Assembly: GCA_963801065.1 (NCBI GenBank)
Contig: CAWDDG010000008.1
Location: forward strand, 744,001 to 808,000
DNA length: 64,000 nt
DNA from: CAWDDG01 sp963801065
GTDB lineage: Bacteria; Actinomycetota; Actinomycetes; Jiangellales; Jiangellaceae
Direction of reading: 5' to 3'
The notes beneath the pieces are model-generated. The model was given only the letters and a program-made list of their open reading frames with translations. It was not told the DNA's origin and made no database searches. How positions within the stretch are numbered: position 1 is the first letter of the stretch; the number at the start of each line of letters is the position of its first letter. This document shows positions 8,991-17,260 of this stretch, piece by piece. The position numbers and the translations under genes are program-made.

Positions 8991-10079
8991 ATGGGCCACA
9001 GCCGTGGGGGCGCGTCCATTGCCCGAGCTCATCATGGCGACTCGGACGTCAGCGTCGACCGCGACCCCCGGCCGGGCCGGTTCCTGCTCACGGGCAGCGC
9101 GGCACCGGTCGATGCGCCCGTCCACTCTGGCGCAGGACGGATCGTCCAGATCCGGATGCGGCCGATGGGCCTGACCGAGCGTGATCTTGACTCTCCGACG
9201 GTGAGTCTGCGCGAGCTGCTCAGCAGTCAACGCCCTACGATCGAGGGCAAGACGACGATGAACCTTGCGGCATACACCGACGAGATCGTGAACTCAGGGT
9301 TCCCCGGGATTCGCCTGCTTCCGCCGCGGGGACGGCGCGCCCAGCTCGACGGCTACGTCGCGCGCGTCGTCGAACGCGAGTTCGCCGACCAGGGACGTCC
9401 GGTGCGCCGCGCTGCCACCCTTCGTGCGTGGCTTTCCGCATATGCGGCGGCAACGGCGACCACCGCCGCCTACAACGCCATCCTCGACGCTGCGACGCCA
9501 GGCGACGCCGACAAACCCGCCAAGACGACGACAATCGCCTACCGCGACGTGCTCACCCAGCTCTGGCTGATCGACCCGGTACCTGGATGGCTGCCTACGC
9601 CCAATCCGTTCACGCGGCTGGTGCAAGCACCGAAGCATCACCTCGCTGACCCGGCTTTGGCTGCTCGACTCCTCGGCGTCGACGCCGACGCGCTTCTCGC
9701 CGGCGCTATGGTCGCACGATCACCGACAAGGGGCGGACTCTTGTTGGGGCAGCTCTTCGAGTCGCTCGTGACTCTGAGCGTCCGAGTCCTGGCCCAGGCT
9801 GCCGAGGCCACGGTTCACCACCTGCGCACCCGCAACGGCGATCACGAGGTCGACCTGATCGTCCACCGAGCCGGCCAGCGGGTCAGCGCCTTCGAAGTCA
9901 AACTCGGTGCGACAGTCCAGGACTCGGACGTGACACATCTGCACTGGTTGCGCCGTGAATTGGGGGACGACCTCGTCGACGCAGCAGTCATCACGACGGG
10001 ACCGGACGCTTACCGGCGCTCCGACGGGATTGCCGTGATCCCTGCCTCCCTGCTGGGCCATAGGGTTCGTTGGCCATAG
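8991..10079 (+). pseudogene. 5'-truncated DUF4143 / AAA-ATPase-type protein
   Basis: Recognisable homology begins at about 9055 with DRDPRPGRFLLTGSAAPVD (the end of the P-loop ATPase domain of ATPase-DUF4143 proteins). It continues through SGAGRIVQIRMRPMGLTERDL into a full DUF4143 nuclease-like C-terminus (LLGQLFESLVTLSVRVLAQA; NGDHEVDLIVHRAGQRVSAFEVKLG). The Walker A half, normally about 80 further residues, is missing: upstream DNA holds no matching peptide and merges into the tetR operator region. A short ATG at 8991 permits translation but would lack ATP binding. It is probably a remnant after a deletion. Confidence 0.72.
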
Positions 10080-10206
10080 GGCAGCCTCGAGATCTGACTG
10101 AAGCCGTGCCCGTCCGGCATCCTCATCGGAGCACCGATGAGTTTCCATGGGTGGCGGCGTTGTACGGGAGAACGATGACCGCCCCATAAGCCGAGGAGGC
10201 TGCACC

Positions 10207-10626
10207 ATGGACTGGAAGCTCGAGCTCGTGCTGGTACCCGTGTCGGACGTGGACCGCGCCAAGGCCTTCTACACCGAGCAGTGCGGGTTCAACCTGGACG
10301 TCGACCACCGCGCCAGCGACGACTTCCGCGTCGTGCAGATGACGCCGCCGGGTTCGGCATGCTCGATCTCCTTCGGGGTGGGTATCACAAAGGCCCCGCC
10401 CGGGACGACCGAGGGCCTGCACCTGATCGTCACCGACATCGACAAGGCGCGGGCCGAGCTGGTGGAACGCGGCGTCGACGTCAGCGAGGTGTTCCACTTC
10501 GGGGCGACCGGCCGGGAGCCCGGGCCGCACCCGGAGCACGCCGACTACGGCTCCTACCTCGCGTTCAGCGACCCCGACGGCAACACCTGGGTCGTGCAGG
10601 AGGTCACCGGGAAGCCGCAGGCATGA
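10207..10626 (+). CDS. VOC-family (glyoxalase/bleomycin-resistance-like) protein
   Basis: A 139-residue single VOC protein starting MDWKLELVLVPVSDVDRAKAFYTEQCGFNLDVDH, a classic N-terminal beta-alpha-beta-beta-beta half. The C-terminal half ends SYLAFSDPDGNTWVVQEV. The start at 10207 is preferred because GAGGAGG lies about 10 bases upstream. Its stop overlaps the start of the sigma factor gene (ATGA), so the two form an operon. VOC proteins act as metal-dependent isomerases, dioxygenases or binding proteins; the substrate here is unknown. VOC/YCII partners beside SigJ/G-like sigma genes are common in actinobacteria. Confidence 0.9.
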   Translation: MDWKLELVLVPVSDVDRAKAFYTEQCGFNLDVDHRASDDFRVVQMTPPGSACSISFGVGITKAPPGTTEGLHLIVTDIDKARAELVERGVDVSEVFHFGATGREPGPHPEHADYGSYLAFSDPDGNTWVVQEVTGKPQA

Positions 10627-11654
10627 CCGTCAGCCGGGCCGACGAAGTGCCGGCCGCAGCCAAGGACGCGGCCGCCACCGCGGATACCGACGACACGGCT
10701 GCCGCAGCGGCCGCCGGCGACGAGGACGCCTTCGCGACGCTCACCGAGCGCCACCGCCGCGAGTTGCACGTCCACTGCTACCGGATTCTCGCGTCGTTCG
10801 ACGAGGCCGAGGACGCGGTGCAGGAGACGTTCCTGCGGGCATGGCGGGGCCGCGGGCGCTTCGACGGCAGCACGCTGTTCCGTGCGTGGCTCTACCGCAT
10901 CGCGACGAACATCTGTCTCGACACGCTCCGGCACCGCTCGCGTCAGCTGACGAAGCTGCAGTCCTTCGCCGAGGTGCCTTGGCTGCAGCCGTACCCGGAC
11001 CGGCTGCTCGACGAGGTCGCGCCGAGTGAGGAGCAGCCGGACGCCGTCGTCGTCGAGCGGGAAACGATCGAACTCGCGTTCATCGCCGCCATGCAGCTCC
11101 TGCCTCCGCGGCAGCGGGCGGCATTCGTCGTCCGCGACGTGCTCGGCTGGCCGGCCGCCGAGGCGGCCTCGCTGCTCGAGACCAGCGTCGCGGCGGCCAA
11201 CAGCGCACTGCAGCGGGCCCGCGCCACCATGCAGGAGCACATGCCGGCACGGCGCGCGGAGTGGTCCGGACGTGAGCTGAGCGACGAGGAACGCGACATG
11301 CTCGCCCGGTTCATCGATGCGCACGAACGGTGCGACGCCGCAGCCGCGGTCGCAGCGGCGGCGCAGGACATCCGCATCACGATGCCGCCGGACATGATGG
11401 TCTTCGAGGGGCTCGACTCGATCACACCGCTGATCGAACGCGCCCTCGGGGAGGAGCGCGACGGCGACTGGCGGCTGGTGCCGACGAGCGCCAACCGGAT
11501 GCCCACCGCCGCGAGCTACCTCCGCCGGCCGGGCGACTCGCTGTTCCGGGCGTTCAAGTTCGACGTGCTGCGCGTCGAGGGCGGTGAGATCGTGGAGATC
11601 ACGACGTTCGGCTCCGGGCTGTTCCCGGCGTTCGGCTTGCCGCCGACGCTGTGA
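10623..11654 (+). CDS. ECF-type RNA polymerase sigma factor with C-terminal SnoaL-like domain (SigJ/SigG-like)
   Basis: 343 residues. Region 2 lies around residues 40-105 (YRILASFDEAEDAVQETFLRAWRG; FRAWLYRIATNICLDTLR). Region 4 lies around 150-200 (LPPRQRAAFVVRDVLGWPAAEAASLLETSVAAANSALQRARA). The remaining 130 residues form a SnoaL/NTF2-like domain (ARFIDAHERCDAAAAVAAAAQDI; RAFKFDVLRVEGGEIVEITTF). This domain, seen in the SigJ/SigG-like classes, is thought to control the sigma factor without a separate anti-sigma. None is encoded nearby. It is co-translated with the VOC gene. Confidence 0.93.
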   Translation: MTVSRADEVPAAAKDAAATADTDDTAAAAAAGDEDAFATLTERHRRELHVHCYRILASFDEAEDAVQETFLRAWRGRGRFDGSTLFRAWLYRIATNICLDTLRHRSRQLTKLQSFAEVPWLQPYPDRLLDEVAPSEEQPDAVVVERETIELAFIAAMQLLPPRQRAAFVVRDVLGWPAAEAASLLETSVAAANSALQRARATMQEHMPARRAEWSGRELSDEERDMLARFIDAHERCDAAAAVAAAAQDIRITMPPDMMVFEGLDSITPLIERALGEERDGDWRLVPTSANRMPTAASYLRRPGDSLFRAFKFDVLRVEGGEIVEITTFGSGLFPAFGLPPTL

Positions 11655-11670
11655 CGAGCGGGTCAGCGGG

Positions 11671-11794
11671 CACGTCACCTGAGTGAGGTTCATGGGGGCT
11701 CTGAGTGAGGTTGGTGGGGCGCTGGGTGAGGTTGGTGGCGTTCCGGCACCACTGAGCTGACACGCTCGCAGCACCAACCTCACGTGGATCATGC
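11671..11794. repeat. Intergenic repeat element, copy 1 (GTGAGGTTGGTGGGGC family)
   Basis: Three near-identical tandem units of the type GAGTGAGGTTGGTGGGGC begin at about 11681, 11704 and 11725. An inverted unit reading CACCAACCTCACGTGGATCATGC follows at 11772-11794. The same core, including GTTGGTGGGGCGCT and terminal CGTGGATCATGC, recurs at 33269-33440. It fills the gap between the sigma factor gene and DUF3046. Confidence 0.6.
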
Positions 11795-11838
11795 GGCTGG
11801 CCAAGGGTGGAGGGGCGGGCCCCATTACGCTCCGGTCC

Positions 11839-12033
11839 GTGCGGTTGACGGAGTTCTGGCGGCGGATGGAGCACCACCTCGGGCCGGCGTATGCCGACTC
11901 CTGGGCCCGCGACCAGGTGCTGGAAGGCCTCGGCGGTCGCACCGTCCACGAAGCGCTCGACGCCGGTGAGGACCCGAAGCTCGTCTGGCGAGCTGTCTCC
12001 GACGCGCTGCGGCTTCCCGCGAGCGAACGCTGA
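11839..12033 (+). CDS. DUF3046 family small protein
   Basis: 64 residues from GTG: VRLTEFWRRMEHHLGPAYADSWARDQVLEGLGGRTVHEALDAGEDPKLVWRAV, matching DUF3046 over its whole length (RLTEFW, ADSWARD, GGRTVxEAL, WRAV). The start is chosen to give the family's usual N-terminus; upstream ATGs would add repeat-derived residues. In actinobacteria DUF3046 genes usually lie immediately upstream of recA. Here about 5.2 kb of other genes separates them. Function is unknown. Confidence 0.9.
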   Translation: MRLTEFWRRMEHHLGPAYADSWARDQVLEGLGGRTVHEALDAGEDPKLVWRAVSDALRLPASER

Positions 12034-12144
12034 ACCATTGGCCTACGAAGGGCGTCAGCCCCAGGGGTCGACTCGGCACGTATCAGCTCGCACACTGCCG
12101 CCTCGTCTCATATAGAGGCCGATCAGCCTCAGCAAGGGGGGGTC

Positions 12145-13911
12145 GTGTACTTGCCGCGGGTCATGCGTCCTCTCCCGTCGATGGCCATGTCCATCGACCC
12201 GAACGTCCACCGGATGGGCGAGGTGCCGTTCTCAGTGGTGCGTGGGCCGCCCGGGTCCTACGTCGCGGAGCGGCTCGCGGGCGTGGTCGAAGGATGGAAC
12301 CGCTGGCAGGACTGCGTGTGGCTCCGTAGCCGGAGCGCTCGGGCGGACGCGCTCGCCGGACTACTCGCGAGCGCCTGCCTGCATCGTTGGGTGGGCGCTA
12401 CCGAGCAGGAGGAGCGACTCGAGCTGCCTCCGAGCGCGCGGCTGGACGACACCCTGCGCCAGTCACCGACCGGGGCCGTGATCGTGCTCGAGTTCGCTGG
12501 GCGGCTCACGGCGGACCTCGGGCGGCTGGTCGAGAACATTCGTCCCATCATCGCCGACCGTGGTGTGAGCCTGGTGGCCGTCACCGAGAGCCGCTCCCCG
12601 ATGGCGTTCCGCCGCGGCGCGGACCACGTCGTCCCGGCGGTGGATCTCGGCGGTCCGAACGCGATCGAAGCGGCCGAGGGGCTGCCCGACCGGTGCCGGA
12701 ACCGGCTCCTCGAGGTGGGTGGGCACCGCGCAGCGCTCGTCCAGGACGTGCTCGATGCCGCCGCGGCGTGGCCGGGCGACGCCGTGGCCGACGCGGTCGA
12801 CGCGTCCTACGGCGGCCGATCGATGCTCGACCGGCTGACGGCCAACCTGCTCGACCTTTGCACCCGCGGCCAGCTGGCAGCGCTGGAAGTGTGCGCTGCA
12901 ACCGGATACTGGCACCCCCAACTCGCAACCGAGCCTGTACCTGCGTCGGATCTGCGGCCGTGGGTCGTACCGCTCGAGCACCGATGGGGCTGGCTGCGCC
13001 CGATCTGGGCGCGGTCGCTCGGACGCCAACTCGAGGGTCGCGTGGATCACCGGCCCCGTTCGCCTCGGCAGATCGCGCTAGCAGCGCCGGACAGATCCCG
13101 AGCTGTGGCACCCGCCGAGCTCACGGCACGCCCACGGGCAATGGTCGAGGCGAGACTCCTCGGGAGCTTCGAGCTTCGGGTCGACGGCCTGGGTGTCACG
13201 ACGTGGACCGGGCAGCGCGGCGTGAGCGTCCTGCGATACCTGCTCTCGCGTCGGCGCCACGCCTGCCCACGCGACGAGCTGCTCGCCGAGTTCTGGCCGG
13301 ATGTGGCGCCACCGGCGGCACGCAACCGCCTGCAGGTGGCGGTCAGCGGGGTACGTCGAGCGCTACTCGAGGTCACGAACCTGTACGTGATCGAGTACGC
13401 CGACGGTGGCTACCGTCTAAACCCCGAGCTTCAGGTCGAAACGGATGTCGGTCGCTTCGAGGCGGCTCTGTCGAAGGCCCGTTCCGCGGAGCGGTCGGGC
13501 GACGCGTCCGTCGCACTTGCCGCATACCAGGAGGCCATCGGGTATTACCGCGGCGACTTCGCCTCCGACGCACCGTACGAGCAGTGGACGTTGCTACCCC
13601 GAGAGAGTTTGCGGATCACGTACATCGATGCATTGGACCGCCTCAGCGGGATCCAGCTCGGCTCGGGACAGCTCGACGACTGCATCGCCACCGGCCACCG
13701 GATGCTGGACGTCGACCCCTGCCGCGAGGATGCGCACCGATTGCTGATGCGGTGCTATGCGGGCCAGGGGCGGGTCTACCAGGCGATTCGTCAGTACGAG
13801 TTCTGCCGCCGGGTGCTGAAGGCGACGCTACAAGCCGAACCTGGCCTCCAGACGACCCAGCTGTACCGCGCGGTCAGGGCCGGCTCCCGGGCGCCCGCCC
13901 TGACCGGCTGA
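12145..13911 (+). CDS. SARP-type transcriptional regulator (winged helix plus BTAD) with degenerate ATPase-like N-terminus
   Basis: 588 residues from GTG, preceded by AAGGGGGGG. Residues about 335-430 form an OmpR-like winged helix (ARLLGSFELRVDGLGV; TGQRGVSVLRYLL; DELLAEFWPD). Residues about 435-580 are the BTAD helical-repeat domain (SGDASVALAAYQEAIGYYRGDFASDA; REDAHRLLMRCYAGQGRVYQAIRQYEFC). The first 330 residues look like a STAND/LuxR-type NTPase: VVRGPPGSYVAERLAG stands where a P-loop is expected but lacks GKT/S, and GAVIVLEFAG resembles Walker B. ATP hydrolysis therefore seems lost. It faces the three convergent unknown genes, whose control it may govern. Confidence 0.85.
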   Translation: MYLPRVMRPLPSMAMSIDPNVHRMGEVPFSVVRGPPGSYVAERLAGVVEGWNRWQDCVWLRSRSARADALAGLLASACLHRWVGATEQEERLELPPSARLDDTLRQSPTGAVIVLEFAGRLTADLGRLVENIRPIIADRGVSLVAVTESRSPMAFRRGADHVVPAVDLGGPNAIEAAEGLPDRCRNRLLEVGGHRAALVQDVLDAAAAWPGDAVADAVDASYGGRSMLDRLTANLLDLCTRGQLAALEVCAATGYWHPQLATEPVPASDLRPWVVPLEHRWGWLRPIWARSLGRQLEGRVDHRPRSPRQIALAAPDRSRAVAPAELTARPRAMVEARLLGSFELRVDGLGVTTWTGQRGVSVLRYLLSRRRHACPRDELLAEFWPDVAPPAARNRLQVAVSGVRRALLEVTNLYVIEYADGGYRLNPELQVETDVGRFEAALSKARSAERSGDASVALAAYQEAIGYYRGDFASDAPYEQWTLLPRESLRITYIDALDRLSGIQLGSGQLDDCIATGHRMLDVDPCREDAHRLLMRCYAGQGRVYQAIRQYEFCRRVLKATLQAEPGLQTTQLYRAVRAGSRAPALTG

Positions 13912-13920
13912 CCCGCCCCG

Positions 13921-14706
13921 CTACGCGAGCTTGAGTTTGGGCGCTCGCCGGGTGGGCGACTGCAGCCGCAGCATCAACTCCAGCTTCAGGCGCTGGATTC
14001 CGGCGGGGAGATCGACCGCCTCGAAGCGGAGCGGCAGCCGTTCCGGTGGTTGGCCGTGCCCAATGTGTCCGGCCAGGTTGGTCCAGGCCGGATCGCCCGC
14101 CGTGGCCTGTCCGTATGGACGACCTGCGAGCGTCGCCTGGTATTCGAACTCAGCCCTCGGAGCTACCTTGGCGGTCGACACGACGAGCTCGATGCTCCGT
14201 CGCCTTCCGCCTATGACATTACCTACGTCAAGGACGATGACGTGATCTCGTGACGGGGTCGCGGCACGTGCCGGGGCGGGCGGGGCGGTGCGCGCGGCGG
14301 GCACCGGCGTAGGTGCGATCGGCAGCGATGCCTGCTCCTCGATGAAGCGGATCACGTCGTCAGGCGGCCAGCCGGCCCATGGCTGCTCGGTCTGAGTCCG
14401 GACGTGTGTCACCGTGGAACGCATCGGCACACCGTCGGTGGCCAGCGACATCCTGACGATGAACGCCTCGCTGCGCTCGCCGCTCGGCAGCGAGGGGGCT
14501 GAGGCGCCCCCCGCTGCCGAAGCCCGATCCGCGATCTGAACGGACAGGTCGCGGAGCGTGTCGCCGTTGCTGCCTCTGACATTGCCGAGTGCGGTCACGA
14601 CGTCCGAGAGCGCCGTCCACGTATACACGCCGGCCTCGTGCAGCTTCGCCTCGGTTGCCGGCCCGATGCCCTTCAGCTCGCGGAAGCTGGCGAGGACGTC
14701 GCTCAT
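13921..14706 (-). CDS. Helix-hairpin-helix protein with C-terminal beta-rich domain, unknown function
   Basis: 261 residues from ATG at 14706, with GAAGGG upstream. An N-terminal helix-hairpin-helix motif (ASFRELKGIGPATEAKLHEAG, residues about 6-26) is like those in DNA-binding and Rad51-type proteins. A beta-rich stretch around residues 80-130 (EAFIVRMSLATDG, then TVTHVRTQTEQPWAGW) is followed by a Pro/Ala linker. A beta-sandwich-like C-terminus has alternating hydrophobics (RSIELVVSTAKV; LPLRFEAVDLPAGIQRLKLELML). There is no signal peptide or membrane segment. It is the last gene of a three-gene minus-strand group beside a SARP regulator. No family name can be assigned. Confidence 0.7.
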   Translation of the reverse strand: MSDVLASFRELKGIGPATEAKLHEAGVYTWTALSDVVTALGNVRGSNGDTLRDLSVQIADRASAAGGASAPSLPSGERSEAFIVRMSLATDGVPMRSTVTHVRTQTEQPWAGWPPDDVIRFIEEQASLPIAPTPVPAARTAPPAPARAATPSRDHVIVLDVGNVIGGRRRSIELVVSTAKVAPRAEFEYQATLAGRPYGQATAGDPAWTNLAGHIGHGQPPERLPLRFEAVDLPAGIQRLKLELMLRLQSPTRRAPKLKLA

Positions 14707-14744
14707 CTCGATCACCCTTCGCAAGGAATGATTCCGGCGGGTGC

Positions 14745-15248
14745 CTAGACCGGGTTCTCGGCCTGGATGATCGGTCCCTCGCTGAACCCGATCAGGTCGT
14801 AGCCGGGAACACCGACGAGATTGCTGTTGAGGAAGACGGCCACCGCGAGCTTGTAGATGCCGCCCTGGTCGGAGCCTGGCACGTGCTCCTGCAGCGTGCC
14901 CGGTGGAACCGTCACCGTCGTCGCGTACTTGGTGCAGTTCGCCTGCGCCTGGTTCACGGTGCAGGGCAGGGTCGCACTCGTCGGCACGAGTGCAGTGCCC
15001 AGCCGGACCTCGTTCCCGCCACCCAGCGACTCGGCGTACACCGAGACGTCCCAGTTACCGGCCAGTGCCGCGAGCCACAGCGGTACCAGCTGCCCGAAGA
15101 GCTCCCACTCGATCGTCAGGTCGAACGACCTGGTGGGATCGATCACCTTGTTGCCAGTTCCGAAGATGAAGGGCTGTGGGTCGGTGACGACGACGCTGGT
15201 GACGTTGCCCTCGATGAGCCCCGGAATGTTCGGATCGAACTGATCCAT
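14745..15248 (-). CDS. Hypothetical cytoplasmic beta-sandwich protein
   Basis: 167 residues, ATG start with GGGAGG ten bases upstream. Sequence is rich in alternating hydrophobic strands (VTSVVVTDPQPFIF; SFDLTIEWELFG; NWDVSVYAESLGG; IYKLAVAVFLNSN) with turns of Gly/Asn/Pro. This suggests an all-beta, immunoglobulin- or C2-like fold. Two cysteines (TLPCTVNQAQANC) could pair or bind metal. No signal sequence, transmembrane segment or known catalytic motif is visible. It sits 38 bp upstream of the helix-hairpin-helix gene on the same strand, presumably co-transcribed. I do not recognise the family. Confidence 0.7.
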   Translation of the reverse strand: MDQFDPNIPGLIEGNVTSVVVTDPQPFIFGTGNKVIDPTRSFDLTIEWELFGQLVPLWLAALAGNWDVSVYAESLGGGNEVRLGTALVPTSATLPCTVNQAQANCTKYATTVTVPPGTLQEHVPGSDQGGIYKLAVAVFLNSNLVGVPGYDLIGFSEGPIIQAENPV

Positions 15249-15366
15249 GATGGTGCCTCCCTGTCAGGACGGCATGCCCGGTGTTGGGCTCTGCCTTCCC
15301 GGCAAGGTAGGGCGGGAGGCTGAGCGGACGCCTCCGGCGGCGCTGAGCGCCGCGACTCAGCCTTTG

Positions 15367-15570
15367 CTAAGCGCGAGAACCCAGCCCGACCGAGATGTCC
15401 AGGCCGTCATTGCCCCCGACGTGGCGCGCGAAGAAGTCGCCGCGTTCCAGGACGACCAGGCCGCCGGAGCGCTTCACGACCAGACGCCTCCCGCAGCTCT
15501 CGATTGAGCAGACGAGGAGCACGTCCTCACCGTTATCGGCCTCGATCGTCAAGCGATGCAACGAGTCCAT
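15367..15570 (-). CDS. Small Cys-containing hypothetical protein
   Basis: 67 residues, ATG start with AGGAAG at good spacing. The core VLLVCSIESCGRRLVVKRSGG carries a CxxxxC pair followed by basic residues; LVVLERGDFFARHVGG continues as a beta hairpin. The pair might be half of a zinc site or a redox pair; neither is proven. It is the first gene of the three-gene minus-strand group, 118 bp before the beta-sandwich gene. It shares its upstream region with the divergent MFS gene, where a 20-bp palindrome lies. Confidence 0.6.
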   Translation of the reverse strand: MDSLHRLTIEADNGEDVLLVCSIESCGRRLVVKRSGGLVVLERGDFFARHVGGNDGLDISVGLGSRA

Positions 15571-15624
15571 GAGGGCTTCCTACCACTGGAAGCCGTCCTC
15601 TTCGACCCGCGAGCCGCCGGCTTG

Positions 15625-15644
15625 ACTTCGACCATGGTCGAAGT
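15625..15644. promoter_or_regulatory. 20-bp perfect palindrome in the divergent promoter region of the MFS gene
   Basis: ACTTCGACCATGGTCGAAGT is perfectly self-complementary and unspaced. It lies between the small minus-strand gene (starts 15570) and the MFS gene (starts 15728). A TTGACT hexamer at 15622-15627 overlaps its left end and may be a -35 element. It is a likely repressor operator; the cognate regulator is not evident. Confidence 0.6.
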
Positions 15645-15727
15645 TGCAGCCTGGTGGGCATGGAGTGCGGGCGTGGCGGCAAAACTCGAATGTGGCCTGT
15701 CGGGATCTGCAGGTACCGTCGACGCAC

Positions 15728-17011
15728 GTGACTGCCCAACCCGACTCTGCGACCGGTACGGACACCGTCGAGACAGTCCAACGCCGTACCGTACGGACGC
15801 TCGTCGCCAGCCAGGTGGCGGGCGGACTGGGCGTGTCGAGCGCGGGCGCTGTCGGCGCCCTGCTCGCCAGCAACGTGCTGGATCGAGAGGACTTGGCGGG
15901 TCTGGTGCAGAGCTCCCAGGTGCTCGGCGCGGCGCTGCTCGCGTTGCCCGCGGCGCGGCTGTCGCTTGCGGCGGGGCGACGTGCCGGGCTTGCCGTCGGG
16001 TACGGCGTCGCGGCCGTGGGCGGCCTGCTGGCGGTGCTGGCGGCGCAGGTCCAGTCGTTCCCACTCCTCCTGCTGGGCACGGCGCTGTTCGGCGGCGGCA
16101 CGACGGCGGGTCTGCAGGCTCGGTACGCCGCGATCGATCTCGCCTCGGCGGAACGCCGTGGGCGAGCGCTGTCCGTCGTGGTGTGGGCGACGACGATCGG
16201 CGGGGTCGTCGGGCCCAATCTGGTCGGCCCCGCCGGCTGGCTCGGAGAACGGCTCGGGATCGAGCGGCTCGCCGGGCCGTTCCTGGTGGGCGCAGTCATG
16301 CTTGCTGTGGGAGCGCTTGTCGTGGCCGCCGGACTGCGTCCGGACCCGCTGCTGGTCGCACGATCACTCCACGTGGAGCACGCTGACCGCCCGGCCCGGC
16401 GGCATGGCGTCCTGCGCAGCGGACTGGGCGCGACCGTTCGGTCGCCCCGCGCGCTGCTGGGCATGACCGCAGTGGTCGTTGCGCACACGGTCATGGTGTC
16501 GGTGATGGTCATGACCCCGATCCACATGGATCACGGACACGCGAGCCTGGAGATCATCGGGTTCGTGCTCAGCGTGCACATCGCCGGGATGTTCGCGTTC
16601 TCGCCGGTCATGGGGTGGCTCGCCGACCAGGTCGGGCGCATTCCGGTGGTAGCGGGCGGTGGCGTTGCTCTCCTCGCGGCGGTAACGCTGTCGGGCACGT
16701 CGACCGAAGGGCATTCGGCCGGGCTTACCGCGGGGCTGTTCCTGCTCGGCCTCGGGTGGTCCGCATGCCTGGTCGCAGGTTCGACGCTGCTCACCGAAGC
16801 TGTGCCGATCGAGGACCGGCCGGCCGCCCAGGGATCGTCCGACCTGCTGATGGGGCTAGCCGCGGCCGCGGGAGGGGCCGTGGCAGGTGTGGTGGTGGGG
16901 ACGTTGGGATACGGGTTGCTGAACGCGGGCGCGGCGCTGCTGGTGGTCGTGCTCCTCCTCGCGACGGCCAACCCGGCCGCTCGTTCGGCCCGGTCCATGG
17001 CAGCGCCCTAG
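15728..17011 (+). CDS. Major facilitator superfamily transporter (drug efflux-like)
   Basis: 427 residues from GTG (VTAQPDSATGTDTVETV), chosen because upstream residues are not membrane-like. Twelve hydrophobic segments are visible, split 6+6 by a basic central loop (LHVEHADRPARRHGVLRSG). Motif-A-like sequence after helix 2 (AARLSLAAGRRAG) and after helix 8 (GWLADQVGRIP) is typical of MFS drug/proton antiporters. Methionine/His-rich VMVSVMVMTPIHMDHGHAS lies in helix 7. The transporter should work in the cytoplasmic membrane; the substrate is unknown. It lies just upstream of the recA promoter on the same strand. Confidence 0.9.
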   Translation: MTAQPDSATGTDTVETVQRRTVRTLVASQVAGGLGVSSAGAVGALLASNVLDREDLAGLVQSSQVLGAALLALPAARLSLAAGRRAGLAVGYGVAAVGGLLAVLAAQVQSFPLLLLGTALFGGGTTAGLQARYAAIDLASAERRGRALSVVVWATTIGGVVGPNLVGPAGWLGERLGIERLAGPFLVGAVMLAVGALVVAAGLRPDPLLVARSLHVEHADRPARRHGVLRSGLGATVRSPRALLGMTAVVVAHTVMVSVMVMTPIHMDHGHASLEIIGFVLSVHIAGMFAFSPVMGWLADQVGRIPVVAGGGVALLAAVTLSGTSTEGHSAGLTAGLFLLGLGWSACLVAGSTLLTEAVPIEDRPAAQGSSDLLMGLAAAAGGAVAGVVVGTLGYGLLNAGAALLVVVLLLATANPAARSARSMAAP

Positions 17012-17094
17012 GTAAGCGCCACCGGTCGATCCGGTGCGCGTTGCGGTTGGCGCTCGCGCTCGGGTGTTCGGCGTGTTCGGCGTGTCGGGTTTCT

Positions 17095-17110
17095 TCGAAC
17101 ACCAGTTCGG
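17095..17110. promoter_or_regulatory. SOS (LexA) box upstream of recA
   Basis: TCGAACACCAGTTCGG matches the actinobacterial LexA site TCGAAC-N4-GTTCGA at 11 of 12 defined bases. It lies about 150 bp before the recA start. A TANNNT hexamer (TACGGT, 17113-17118) immediately follows and may be the -10 element, so LexA would occlude the promoter. Confidence 0.85.
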
Positions 17111-17260
17111 TCTACGGTCCACAGGTGACCTCGGACGCGAGTGCCGTCCACAGCCCACGTCGCGCCTCTACGGGATTGTCGGAACCGGTGCGTAGCGTCC
17201 GAGGTGATGACCAGACGACCACAGGGCCGCGCTGCGGCCCGCGGACCCCAGGTGGCATCC

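Noticed and set aside
8944..9174. Plus-strand frame beginning MSLKGSLVFVALPVKWATAVG
   Set aside because: It runs out of frame over the recognisable DUF4143 remnant and has no domain support after the first 25 residues.
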